This document shows, piece by piece, positions 16,456 to 26,079 of a stretch of 64,000 nucleotides of DNA. The DNA is from Thiobacillus denitrificans (lineage in GTDB: Bacteria; Pseudomonadota; Gammaproteobacteria; Burkholderiales; Thiobacillaceae). The notes beneath the pieces were generated by a model that did no database searches, was not told where the DNA came from, and saw only the letters and a list, made by a program, of their open reading frames with translations. The position numbers and the translations under genes are program-made. Location: assembly GCA_002403375.1 (NCBI GenBank), contig DHHQ01000018.1:1-64000 (forward strand). Direction: 5' to 3'. Within the stretch, counting starts at the first letter, position 1; each line of letters begins with the position of its first letter.

Positions 16456-17484
16456 CTATTCGGGCAGCGCGTAGGGAAGGGGCTTCAGGGTCAGGGCCGG
16501 GCCGTCGAGGGCCTTCAGGTGCAGCGCATGGTGGGCGGCGCTTTCCAGTTGCAGGACCGCCAGCAGGTCGAAGCCGCCGCCGGGGGCCGGCGCCGCGTTG
16601 ACCACGCTGCCGCTCGGCTGGCCGTCCATGTCCGTGCTGTAGAGGTTGTCGCCAGGCGCGGCTTCGGCGTCGACGTGCGCCAGGAACATGCGGCGCTTGA
16701 GCTTGCCGAGATACTGGCTGCGGGCGACGATCTCCTGGCCGGGGTAGCAGCCTTTCTGGAAGCTCACGCCGCCGATCGCCTCGAAGTTGACCATCTGCGG
16801 CACGAAGTGCTCCTGGGTGGCGGCGACGATCATCGGGATGCCGGCGGACAGCCGCAGCCAGTCCCATACCGGCGCACCGACCGGGGTGGCGAACGGCCGC
16901 AGCGCCTGCCACACGTCGGCGGCGCGCTCGGGCGCGACCGACAGCACGAACTTGTCTGCCCCGACGCGGACGACCAGGCCGGCCTCGGCGGCCGCGCTGC
17001 GCATCGGCGCCTCGGGCAGCATGCCCAGCGCAGCCCGCACCGCCTGCGCGGCCTGCGCGCCGGCGACCACCAGCCGCACCGTTTCGTCGCTGGCGTCGCG
17101 CGCCTTCACCTTGGCGCGCAGGATGAACATCGACAGGCGCTTCAGGACGGCGGGGAGAATGTCGCCGGAGAGCTGCAGGCGATACTCCTCGCCCTGCCGC
17201 CAGACGAGAAAGTTGGCGAGCAGCCGCCCCTTGGGGCTGCAGTAGCCGTTCCACTGCGCGCTGTCGGCGTCCACCGCACGCACGTCGTTGGTGAGCTGGC
17301 CCTGCAGGAAGGCGGCGGTGTCTTCACCGTGGAACGCGATGACGCCGAGTTGCGACAAATCCGCCACAATGGTGCCGCTTGCCGCGGCGGCCCGCTCGGC
17401 GGCGGGGTCGCCATAGTGCTGCACGGCGTTGCCCTCGATCGCGGCGCCTTGGGCGAGCAGATGGTTTTTCCAGGATTCGATCAC
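16456..17484 (-). CDS. ygfZ: Folate-binding protein YgfZ
   Basis: 342 residues of the GcvT-like fold. The family signature is KGCYPGQEIVARSQYLGKLKRR (about 243-264) with its conserved cysteine in KGCYPGQE. The N-terminus has LSQLGVIAFHGEDTAAFLQGQLTNDV. YgfZ/IBA57 proteins use tetrahydrofolate in the upkeep of certain Fe-S enzymes. It is divergent from ygfX and nearly adjoins the DUF4936 gene. A Fe-S role fits the presence of apbC elsewhere in the window, though they are not linked in an operon. Confidence 0.92.
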   Translation of the reverse strand: MIESWKNHLLAQGAAIEGNAVQHYGDPAAERAAAASGTIVADLSQLGVIAFHGEDTAAFLQGQLTNDVRAVDADSAQWNGYCSPKGRLLANFLVWRQGEEYRLQLSGDILPAVLKRLSMFILRAKVKARDASDETVRLVVAGAQAAQAVRAALGMLPEAPMRSAAAEAGLVVRVGADKFVLSVAPERAADVWQALRPFATPVGAPVWDWLRLSAGIPMIVAATQEHFVPQMVNFEAIGGVSFQKGCYPGQEIVARSQYLGKLKRRMFLAHVDAEAAPGDNLYSTDMDGQPSGSVVNAAPAPGGGFDLLAVLQLESAAHHALHLKALDGPALTLKPLPYALPE

Positions 17485-17533
17485 GATAAGGTCCAGTCAG
17501 GGGATTCGACGATGGCGAAAAGTGTACACGCTG

Positions 17534-17968
17534 ATGAACGAGATTGAGTTGAAGTCCTCACGCCGTCTGGGGCTGTTGCTGCTCGGCATGACGGTGCTGG
17601 CGCTCGCCGCCGTCTGGCTCGCCGCGCTGCCGGCAGCCGTCCGGCTGGCGCTGGGCGCTGGCGTGCTCGCGCTGGTCGCCTGGGGGTGGCGGCGGGCGCA
17701 TCGTGCGGGCGTGCTGCGGGTGGCGGGAGACGGGCGGCTGCAGTGTCCCGACGCGGAGGGGGTGTGGGCGGATGTCGAGGTGCTCGGCGACAGCCTCGTC
17801 ACGCCGGTGCTCGTCGTGCTGCGCTACCGTTCGCCGGCGGACCGTTCCGTGCGCAGCCTGGTGCTGCTGCCCGACAGCGCGGACGCCGACGCGCTGCGGC
17901 GGCTCAGGGTGTCGCTTCGCTGGACACGCCGCACACGCTCGGACACACCGTCCCCGGACGCGGGTTGA
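17534..17968 (+). CDS. ygfX: YgfX-like membrane protein
   Basis: 144 residues starting MNEIELKSSRRLGLLLLG. Two transmembrane helices (about 12-32 and 36-54) are followed by a soluble domain with GRLQCPDAEGVWADVEVLGDSLVTPVLVVLRYR and LVLLPDSADADALRRLRVSLRW, the YgfX/CptA pattern. E. coli YgfX is described as a membrane toxin paired with SdhE; no sdhE is seen here, so a toxin role is not claimed. Its last 65 bases overlap the 3' end of nadB on the other strand. Confidence 0.78.
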   Translation: MNEIELKSSRRLGLLLLGMTVLALAAVWLAALPAAVRLALGAGVLALVAWGWRRAHRAGVLRVAGDGRLQCPDAEGVWADVEVLGDSLVTPVLVVLRYRSPADRSVRSLVLLPDSADADALRRLRVSLRWTRRTRSDTPSPDAG

Positions 17969-19529
17969 GCACGGTGTTGCCGGCGACCGGCAGCATTTCC
18001 GGGTAGTCGCGGCTGTAGTGCAGCCCGCGGCTTTCCTGGCGAAGCTGGGCGCAGCGGACGATGAGGTCGGCGCTCTGCACCAGGTTGCGCAGCTCGATCA
18101 GGTCGTTGCTCACGCGGAAGTTGCGGTAGAACTCGTCGATCTCGGCGCGCAGCAGGCGGATGCGGTGCGAGGCGCGCGTCAGGCGCTTGTTGGTGCGCAC
18201 GATGCCGACGTAGTCCCACATGAAGCGGCGCAGCTCGTCCCAGTTGTGCGAGATCACCACCTCCTCGTCGGGGTCGGTGACGCGCGACGCGTCCCAGTCC
18301 GGCAGGTCGAGCGAGGGGGCGGGCGGGGTGGCGAGGATGTCGGCGGCGGCGGCGTGGCCGAACACCAGGCACTCGAGCAGCGAATTCGAGGCCAGCCGGT
18401 TGGCCCCGTGCAGGCCGGTGAAGGTGACCTCGCCCACCGCGTGCAGGTTGCACAGGTCGGTGCGCGCGTTGATGTCGGTCACCACGCCGCCGCAGGTGTA
18501 GTGCGCGGCCGGCACGACGGGAATCGGCTGCCGCGTGATGTCGATGCCGAGCTCGAGGCAGCGGCGGTGGATGGTCGGGAAGTGCTCGCGGACGAAATCG
18601 GCCGGCTTGTGGCTGATGTCGAGGTAGACGCAGTCGATGCCGCGCTTCTTCATCTCGAAGTCGATCGCGCGGGCGACGATGTCGCGCGGCGCGAGCTCCG
18701 CGCGTTTGTCGTGCAGGTGCATGAAGCGGCTGCCGTCGGGCAGCAGCAGGTGGCCGCCCTCGCCGCGCACCGCCTCGGTGATGAGGAAGGACTTGGCGTG
18801 CGGGTGGTACAGGCAGGTCGGGTGGAACTGCACGAACTCCAGGTTGGCGACGCGGCAGCCGGCGCGCCAGGCCATGGCGATGCCGTCGCCGGTCGAGGTG
18901 TCGGGGTTGGTCGTATAGAGATAGACCTTGCCCGCCCCGCCGGTGGCGAGAACGGTGTGGCCGGCGGCGAAGGTCTCGACCTCGCCGGTTCCCTTGTTGA
19001 GCGCGTAGGCGCCGTGGATCTGCCGCTCCTGGCCGCCGGCGCGCTTGCCCGGGATGAGGTCGATCGCGACGTGCTGCTCGAAGGTGTCGATGTTGGGATG
19101 GGCGCGCACACGGTCGAGCAGGCTGGTCTGCACGGCGTGACCGGTGGCGTCGGCCGCGTGCACGACGCGGCGCTTGGAGTGCCCCCCCTCGCGCGCCAGG
19201 TGCAGGCCGCCCGGAGCCTGCGGGTCGGGGGTGAAGGCGACCCCGTTGGCGGTCAGCCAGGCGATCATTTCGCGGGCCTGGCTCGCGACCAGCCGGGTGA
19301 CCGCCTCGTCGCACAGCCCGGCGCCGGCGATCAGCGTGTCGTGTACGTGGGCATCGATCGAGTCGCCGTTGTCGACCGCGGCGGCGATTCCGCCCTGTGC
19401 CCAGTCGCTGGCGCCGTCGGTCATCTGGCGCTTGGTGACAATGGCAACGCGGCGCTGGTCGGCGAGCCTGAGCGCGGTGGTCAGCGCGGCGAGGCCGCTG
19501 CCGAGGATGAGGACGTCATGTCTGTGCAT
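17904..19529 (-). CDS. nadB: L-aspartate oxidase
   Basis: 541 residues. The N-terminal FAD-binding motif is DVLILGSGLAALTTALRLA, followed by TDGASDWAQGGIAAAVD (substrate and flavin loop), the catalytic-domain stretch HPTCLYHPHAKSFLITEAVRGEGGHL and the helical cap ending in RNFRVSNDLIELRNLVQSADLIV. It oxidises aspartate to iminoaspartate, the first step of NAD synthesis. The C-terminal tail (about 20 residues) overlaps ygfX. It is divergent from rpoE. Confidence 0.95.
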   Translation of the reverse strand: MHRHDVLILGSGLAALTTALRLADQRRVAIVTKRQMTDGASDWAQGGIAAAVDNGDSIDAHVHDTLIAGAGLCDEAVTRLVASQAREMIAWLTANGVAFTPDPQAPGGLHLAREGGHSKRRVVHAADATGHAVQTSLLDRVRAHPNIDTFEQHVAIDLIPGKRAGGQERQIHGAYALNKGTGEVETFAAGHTVLATGGAGKVYLYTTNPDTSTGDGIAMAWRAGCRVANLEFVQFHPTCLYHPHAKSFLITEAVRGEGGHLLLPDGSRFMHLHDKRAELAPRDIVARAIDFEMKKRGIDCVYLDISHKPADFVREHFPTIHRRCLELGIDITRQPIPVVPAAHYTCGGVVTDINARTDLCNLHAVGEVTFTGLHGANRLASNSLLECLVFGHAAAADILATPPAPSLDLPDWDASRVTDPDEEVVISHNWDELRRFMWDYVGIVRTNKRLTRASHRIRLLRAEIDEFYRNFRVSNDLIELRNLVQSADLIVRCAQLRQESRGLHYSRDYPEMLPVAGNTVLNPRPGTVCPSVCGVSSEATP

Positions 19530-19585
19530 GGTGTCGCCGGATGATAGCAGGCTTGCGCCGCGGCGGAATAACCCTTCGATCGGAT

Positions 19586-19612
19586 GAACTTTTTTCCGTG
19601 GGCCCGCTCCAT
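19586..19612 (+). promoter_or_regulatory. Candidate ECF (sigma-E-type) promoter of rpoE
   Basis: GAACTT (19586-19591), then 16 bases and TCCAT (19608-19612), resembles the GGAACTT/TCNAA sigma-E promoter, about 57 bases before the rpoE start. Autoregulation by sigma-E is usual for this operon. The -10 is only a partial match. Confidence 0.35.
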
Positions 19613-19668
19613 GTTCCGGAAGATGCGGTCACGTATACTTCAAGATAATCAAGAAGCAGCAGGGAGAT

Positions 19669-20265
19669 ATGTCGGACCGCGAACTGGATCAGGTGCTGGT
19701 CGAACGTGCCCAGCAGGGCGACAAGCGCGCATTCGAGCTATTGGTGAACAAGTATCACCGCAAGCTCGGGCGGCTGCTGTCGCGCATGGTGCGCGACTCG
19801 GCCGAGGTGGAAGACATCACGCAGGAAGCTTTCATCAAGGCCTATCGGGCATTGCCGGGGTTCCGCGGGGAAAGCGCGTTCTACACGTGGTTGTACCGGA
19901 TCGCCGTCAACACCGCGAAGAACTACCTGGTGGCGCACAAGCGCCAGCCGGTATCGAGCGATGTGCTGGCCGAGGACGCGGAGAATTACGACGAGGGTGG
20001 ACTGCTGCGCGACATCGCGACGCCGGATGCGGAACTCCAGACCAAGCAGATCGCCAAAGCAGTGAACGAGGCGGTCGACGCGCTGCCCGACGAATTGCGG
20101 ACGGCCATCACGCTGCGCGAGATCGAAGGCATGAGCTACGAGGAAATCGCGCAGATGATGGAATGCCCGATCGGTACCGTGCGCTCGCGCATTTTCCGCG
20201 CGCGTGAGGCCATTGCTGAGAAAATTCGCCCGATGCTGGGCACCAGTCAGGACAAAAGGTGGTAA
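19669..20265 (+). CDS. rpoE: RNA polymerase sigma factor RpoE (sigma-E/AlgU)
   Basis: 198 residues. Sigma region 2 has KRAFELLVNKYHRKLGRLLSRMV and DITQEAFIKAYRALPGFRGESAFYTWLYRIAVNTAKNYLV; region 4 has LPDELRTAITLREIEGMSYEEIAQMMECPIGTVRSRIFRARE. It is the envelope-stress ECF sigma factor, held by the anti-sigma factor encoded next. First gene of rpoE-rseA-rseB-rseC-mucD, with a GCAGGGAGAT ribosome site. Confidence 0.97.
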   Translation: MSDRELDQVLVERAQQGDKRAFELLVNKYHRKLGRLLSRMVRDSAEVEDITQEAFIKAYRALPGFRGESAFYTWLYRIAVNTAKNYLVAHKRQPVSSDVLAEDAENYDEGGLLRDIATPDAELQTKQIAKAVNEAVDALPDELRTAITLREIEGMSYEEIAQMMECPIGTVRSRIFRAREAIAEKIRPMLGTSQDKRW

Positions 20266-20267
20266 CC

Positions 20268-20810
20268 ATGTCAGCTCTTCGCAAATCCGAAATCCATTTC
20301 CGGGCCGAGCAGGACGACGACCGCGCGTCGATGCTGTCGGCCGCACTCGACGGCGAGACCGAACACGCCGAGACCGAGGCGTGCCTCGCGGCGCTGAAGC
20401 GTGACGACGCCCTGCGACAGGCCTGGTCCGACTACCACCTGATCGGCGACCTGATGCGCGGAGTGGGCCCTGCACGGGGCGACTTCATGGCGCGTTTTTC
20501 GGTCGAACTGGCGGCGGAGCCGACGGTGCTGGCGCCGCGCCGCAGCGTCTGGCCGCAGCGGGTGGCGGTGGCGTCGTTCGCATCGCTCGCCGTGTGGGGC
20601 GCGGCCACGCTGACGGGGCTGCGGCCGGATGCGCCGGCGACGGCCCCCCTCGCTGCGGCGCCCGCCCCCCAGCAGGCTGCGCTTGCGGCCGAAATGGTGC
20701 GCGACAACGACCGCTACGCGCCCTATCTGGTCGTCCACCAGGAATTCGCCCCGATGGCGGTCGCCTCTCCCTACCAGCGCGTGGTGGCGGTCGCGGTGGA
20801 GCCGCGTTGA
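20268..20810 (+). CDS. rseA: Anti-sigma-E factor RseA
   Basis: 180 residues. The ATG at 20268 follows an AAAGGTGG site, two bases past rpoE; a GTG nine bases upstream is less likely. The cytosolic sigma-binding part carries SMLSAALDGETEHAETEACLAAL and LRQAWSDYHLIGDLMRG, typical of RseA/MucA. One transmembrane helix lies at about 97-117 (VAVASFASLAVWGAATL), then an Ala/Pro-rich periplasmic tail. It sequesters RpoE until cleaved by DegS/RseP-type proteases. Confidence 0.9.
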   Translation: MSALRKSEIHFRAEQDDDRASMLSAALDGETEHAETEACLAALKRDDALRQAWSDYHLIGDLMRGVGPARGDFMARFSVELAAEPTVLAPRRSVWPQRVAVASFASLAVWGAATLTGLRPDAPATAPLAAAPAPQQAALAAEMVRDNDRYAPYLVVHQEFAPMAVASPYQRVVAVAVEPR

Positions 20811-21763
20811 TGCAGGCGCGGCTTGCGTGGCGGCAAGGCTGGCTTGCCGCGATGGCCGGGTTGGTACTGCTGTCCGGAACCGCCCGGGCGGACGCCGCGC
20901 TCGACTGGCTCAATCGCGCCGCGACGGCGGCCAAGCAGCAGAACTACAGCGGCGTCTACGTCTACCATCATGGCGAGCACGTCGAGGTGTTGCGCGTCAT
21001 GCATCGAACCCACGCCAAGGGCGAGATGGAGAAGGTCGAGGTCATGGACGGCACGCCGCGCAAGTTCCTGCGCATCAACAATGACGTCTACTGCCACCTG
21101 CCCGACGGCAAACAGGTGCGGCTGGAGCGCAACGCGCCGCGCCGCTTCTTCCCGGCGCTGCTGCCCGCCAGGCCCGCCAAGCTGCTCGATTACTACGAGG
21201 CGAAGCTGGGCGGCAGCGAGCGCGTGGCGGGGCGGCCCTGCCAGGTGGTGACGCTCACGCCGCGCGACGGCTATCGCTACGCCTACGACCTGTGGCTGGA
21301 CAAGCAGACCGGGCTGCCGCTCAAGTCGCGCATCGTCAACGACCACGGCAGCGTGGTGTCGATGTACGTGTTCTCCGAAATCCAGATCGGCAAGGCGCCC
21401 GACCTCCAGTTGTTCCGCAACGACCTGGCGGGCAAGCAGATCCAGAAAGCCAGCCTCGACCAGCCGGCCGAAGCGCAGTGGCAGGTGGCGCCGCCGCCCG
21501 GCTACGACCAGGTGCAGGATGCGGTGCGCACGCTGCCGGGGAAGTCGGCCCCCGTCGTCCATCTGGTGTTTTCGGATGGCCTCTCGGTGCTGTCGATGTT
21601 CGTCGAGCCCGTCGATCCTCAGCAGCAGCGCCTGCAGGGGCTGTCGGCCGAAGGCGCGATCGGGGTCTACGCTCGCGAGGTCGACGGCTACACGGTCACG
21701 ACCCTGGGCGAAGTCCCCAACACGACGCTGATCGAGACCGGCAACTCGGTGCAAAGGAAGTAG
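20810..21763 (+). CDS. rseB: Periplasmic sigma-E regulator RseB/MucB
   Basis: 317 residues. The ATG at 20810 overlaps the rseA stop. The signal peptide ends at about residue 27 (GTARA). The N-terminal LolA-like domain has LDWLNRAATAAKQQNYSGVYVYHHGEHVEVLRVMHR, and the MucB/RseB C-terminal domain follows (VHLVFSDGLSVLSMFVEP, NTTLIETGNSVQ). It binds RseA and senses mislocalised lipopolysaccharide or protein in the family paradigm. Confidence 0.92.
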   Translation: MQARLAWRQGWLAAMAGLVLLSGTARADAALDWLNRAATAAKQQNYSGVYVYHHGEHVEVLRVMHRTHAKGEMEKVEVMDGTPRKFLRINNDVYCHLPDGKQVRLERNAPRRFFPALLPARPAKLLDYYEAKLGGSERVAGRPCQVVTLTPRDGYRYAYDLWLDKQTGLPLKSRIVNDHGSVVSMYVFSEIQIGKAPDLQLFRNDLAGKQIQKASLDQPAEAQWQVAPPPGYDQVQDAVRTLPGKSAPVVHLVFSDGLSVLSMFVEPVDPQQQRLQGLSAEGAIGVYAREVDGYTVTTLGEVPNTTLIETGNSVQRK

Positions 21764-21767
21764 CCGC

Positions 21768-22202
21768 ATGCTGGAGCAAACGGCCAGGGTCGTCAGCGCG
21801 GCGCCGGACGGCGTCTGGGTCGAGGCGGTCGAGCCGTCGGGCTGCGGCAGCTGCGGCGGCCAGGGCTGCTCATCGCGTCGCATCGCCGAGCTGTTCCAGC
21901 GCAAGCCCCGCCATTTCCAGGTCGACAGCGAGCTTGCGCTGGCACCGGGCGAGCGCATCGTGGTGGGAATCGCCGACGGCAGCGTGCTGAAGGGCGCCCT
22001 GCGGCTCTACGGGCTGCCGCTGGCGCTGATGCTGGCAGGCGCGTCGCTGGCGCACGCGGTATTTCCCGGCGACGCGGCCGCGTTCGCCGGCATGGTGCTG
22101 GGCGGCATCGTCGGCTGGCGCGCCTCGCGAGGCGGGCGGGTCGAGCGCCCGGTGGTGCTCAGGCGGGAAAACGACAACCTGTTTCACATGAGGAAAGGAT
22201 GA
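21768..22202 (+). CDS. rseC: RseC/MucC family membrane protein
   Basis: 144 residues. The N-terminal cysteine cluster GCGSCGGQGCSS (about 24-35) is a putative redox or metal site typical of RseC/SoxR-reducing proteins. Two transmembrane helices follow (about 85-101 and 106-120). It lies four bases after rseB and its stop overlaps the mucD start. Function in the stress circuit is modulatory in E. coli. Confidence 0.88.
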   Translation: MLEQTARVVSAAPDGVWVEAVEPSGCGSCGGQGCSSRRIAELFQRKPRHFQVDSELALAPGERIVVGIADGSVLKGALRLYGLPLALMLAGASLAHAVFPGDAAAFAGMVLGGIVGWRASRGGRVERPVVLRRENDNLFHMRKG

Positions 22203-23596
22203 TCATGATGAGAACGGCTGTGGCGACGACCGCGCTCGCGCTGGCCCTGGTGGCTCCGGCGTCGGCCAAGGATGCGGTGGACGTCGCCGATCTTGTCGAG
22301 AAGCACGGTCCGGCGGTGGTCAACATCAGCACCACCAAGCTGGTGAAGCGCGGCGGCGAGGGCTTCCCGTTCGCGCTCCCGGACGACGAGGCGATGCAGG
22401 AGTTCTTTCGTCGCTTCTTTCCCGGCGGCCCCGGTGGCCCCGGCGGCCCCGCGCAGGAGATCCCCGCGCGCGGCGCCGGCTCGGGCTTCATCGTCAGCAG
22501 CGACGGCTACATCCTGACCAACGCGCACGTCGTCAAGGGCGCCGACGAAGTCGAGGTCAAGCTCATCGACAAGCGCAAGTTCAGCGCCAAGGTGGTGGGG
22601 GCGGACAGCCGTACCGACATCGCCGTCATCCGCATCACCGCCACCAACCTGCCGACCGTCAAGCTCGGCGACCCCGCCAGGCTGCGGGTGGGCGAGGCGG
22701 TCGTGGCGATCGGCTCGCCGTTCGGCTTCGAGAACTCGGTCACCGCCGGCATCGTGTCGGCCAAGGGGCGCTCGCTGCCGTCGGAAAGCTACGTGCCCTA
22801 CATCCAGACCGACGTGCCGATCAACCCGGGCAACTCGGGCGGGCCGCTGTTCAACCTGCGCGGCGAGGTGGTCGGCATCAACTCCCAGATCTACAGCCGC
22901 AGCGGCGGCTACCAGGGGGTGTCGTTCGCGATTCCGATAGACGTCGCGATGGACGTCGCCGAGCAGCTGAAGAGCGCCGGCAAGGTCTCGCGCGGCTGGC
23001 TGGGCGTGGTGATTCAGGAGGTCACCGCCGACCTCGCCGATTCCTTCGGTCTCGACCGCCCGCGCGGCGCGCTGGTGTCGCAGGTGCAGCCCGACAGCCC
23101 GGCCGCGAAGGCCGGCCTGCAGGCGTCCGACGTGATCCTGCAGTTCAACGGCCGGCCGGTGGAAAATTCGGGCGACCTGCCGCGCATGGTCGGCATGGCC
23201 AAGCCGGGGGCGAAGATCCCGCTGCAGGTCTGGCGCAAGGGGCGGACCCAGGACGTCACCGTGGTGCTGGGCGAGCTGCCGGGCGAGGAGCAGCTCGCCG
23301 GCAAGAACGGCCGGACCTATTCGCGCGGCGGGCTCGCGCTGTCGGAACTGACCGCCGACCAGCGGCGCGAGCTGAACATCGACCACGGCCTGCTGGTCGA
23401 GGAAGTCACCGGCGACGCCGCGCGTGCTGGCATCCGGGTGGGCGACGTCATCCTCGCGGTGAACAACGGCAAGGTGGCGACCGTCGAGGCGTTCCGCAAG
23501 GCGATCGCCGCGATCCCCAAGGGCAAGAGCGCGGCGATCCTGGTGCGGCGTGGCGAAGGCTCGCTCTACGTCCCGCTGAAGATATCGGGTGAGTAA
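22199..23596 (+). CDS. mucD: Periplasmic serine protease, MucD/DegP (Do) family
   Basis: 465 residues with a signal peptide (about 1-22). The trypsin-like triad is H110 (TNAHVV), D140 (RTDIAVIRI) and S213 (GNSGGPLFN). Two PDZ domains follow (about 265-355 and 375-460). A Gly-Pro repeat linker (PGGPGGPGGP, about 77-87) precedes the protease core. As the last gene of the sigma-E operon it degrades misfolded envelope proteins. Alternative in-frame ATGs exist at 22205 and 22208. Confidence 0.95.
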   Translation: MIMMRTAVATTALALALVAPASAKDAVDVADLVEKHGPAVVNISTTKLVKRGGEGFPFALPDDEAMQEFFRRFFPGGPGGPGGPAQEIPARGAGSGFIVSSDGYILTNAHVVKGADEVEVKLIDKRKFSAKVVGADSRTDIAVIRITATNLPTVKLGDPARLRVGEAVVAIGSPFGFENSVTAGIVSAKGRSLPSESYVPYIQTDVPINPGNSGGPLFNLRGEVVGINSQIYSRSGGYQGVSFAIPIDVAMDVAEQLKSAGKVSRGWLGVVIQEVTADLADSFGLDRPRGALVSQVQPDSPAAKAGLQASDVILQFNGRPVENSGDLPRMVGMAKPGAKIPLQVWRKGRTQDVTVVLGELPGEEQLAGKNGRTYSRGGLALSELTADQRRELNIDHGLLVEEVTGDAARAGIRVGDVILAVNNGKVATVEAFRKAIAAIPKGKSAAILVRRGEGSLYVPLKISGE

Positions 23597-23948
23597 GGCG
23601 CTCACCCTCCACCCGCAAGGGGTGGGCCGTGACTGTCCCCGCATGGGGGAGGCCGAGGTTGTAGCGCCGACAAGTCGGCAACAGCCACGCTCTCAAGACG
23701 CTGAAGCGTCAACACTCACGCTCTATACACGCGCCGGCTGCCCGCTGTGCGACGAAATGGAAGCGCACGCCGACGCGCTGCTCGCGGGTACCGGGCATCG
23801 CCTGGCTGCCGTCGATGTCGACGCCGACCCGGCGCTCAGGGCACGCTTCGGCAGGGACGTGCCGCTCCTCTTCGACGGCGAAGCCGAGATCTGCCGCCAC
23901 CGGATGGATCTTGCCGCGTTTCAGGCGTGGCTGCGCGCCCATCCATAG
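23589..23948 (+). CDS. Glutaredoxin/thioredoxin-like small protein
   Basis: 119 residues as a GTG-started frame overlapping mucD. The recognisable domain starts at about residue 42: TLTLYTRAGCPLCDEMEAHADALL with a CPLC motif (Cys51/Cys54), then VDVDADPALRARFGRDVPLLFDGEAEICRHRMD, the DUF836 glutaredoxin-like pattern. The first about 40 residues look unstructured and the true start may be later. In related genomes this gene sits between mucD and lepA. Its TAG stop is formed by the TA at the left edge of the inverted-repeat element plus that element's first G. Confidence 0.7.
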   Translation: MSKALTLHPQGVGRDCPRMGEAEVVAPTSRQQPRSQDAEASTLTLYTRAGCPLCDEMEAHADALLAGTGHRLAAVDVDADPALRARFGRDVPLLFDGEAEICRHRMDLAAFQAWLRAHP

Positions 23949-24212
23949 GGCCTGTTGGCACCAATTTCACGTCCGCGACGAGGCCGTTTCGGGATGCAGC
24001 CCGCGAAGCGGGCCGCGCCGCAGTGTCGTTCACTGTAAGGGGCACGCGACAAAGGGATGCACCCGAATCGGCCCGTCCCTTCGGGTTGTGGCGAGAAAGC
24101 GTGTCTGCGGTGTTGCGCCGCTTGGCAAGGGATGGCCCTTGCCCGCGCGACACGCCTTGCACCCATCGCTTTCTCGCAGCAACGCGGGCGCAAAATTGGT
24201 GCCAACAGGCCC
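23948..24212. mobile_element. MITE-like inverted-repeat element (265 bp, non-coding)
   Basis: Perfect 20-bp terminal inverted repeats GGGCCTGTTGGCACCAATTT (23948-23967) and its complement (24193-24212), extending to about 30 bp with three mismatches, are flanked on both sides by TA (23946-23947 and 24213-24214), as expected for a TA target duplication. Inside are nested stems: GCGAGAAAGCG near 24090 pairs with CGCTTTCTCGC near 24167, enclosing a hairpin GGCAAGGG-ATGG-CCCTTGCC near 24124. No transposase fits. It fills almost all of the 331-bp gap before lepA. The tip resembles ends of IS5- or IS630-family elements, but the parent was not identified. Confidence 0.75.
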
Positions 24213-24253
24213 TAAACTCCGTTAAAATTCGGCGAGTTATCGCCTCCCTGACC

Positions 24254-24277
24254 GGGCACGGAAACGTGCCCGTTTTG
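24254..24277 (+). terminator. Stem-loop with U-rich tail directly before lepA
   Basis: GGGCACG (24254-24260), a GAAA tetraloop, CGTGCCC (24265-24271) and then GTTTTGTT form an intrinsic-terminator-like hairpin ending only 2-8 bases before the lepA GTG. It could attenuate read-through from the stress operon, or control ribosome access in place of a Shine-Dalgarno. Confidence 0.55.
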
Positions 24278-24279
24278 TT

Positions 24280-26079
<1,800 letters not shown>

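Noticed and set aside
19586..19660. Sigma-70 promoter using TATACT or GATAAT before rpoE
   Set aside because: No acceptable -35 at 16-18 bases from either hexamer; only the ECF-like element was kept, at low confidence.
23954..23970. Sigma-54 promoter in the MITE tip (TTGGCACCAATTTCAC)
   Set aside because: The -24 half matches, but the base pair at the -12 position is AC rather than GC.
23948..24212. Complete insertion sequence
   Set aside because: Only 265 bases and no transposase frame; the open frames crossing it are composition artefacts.
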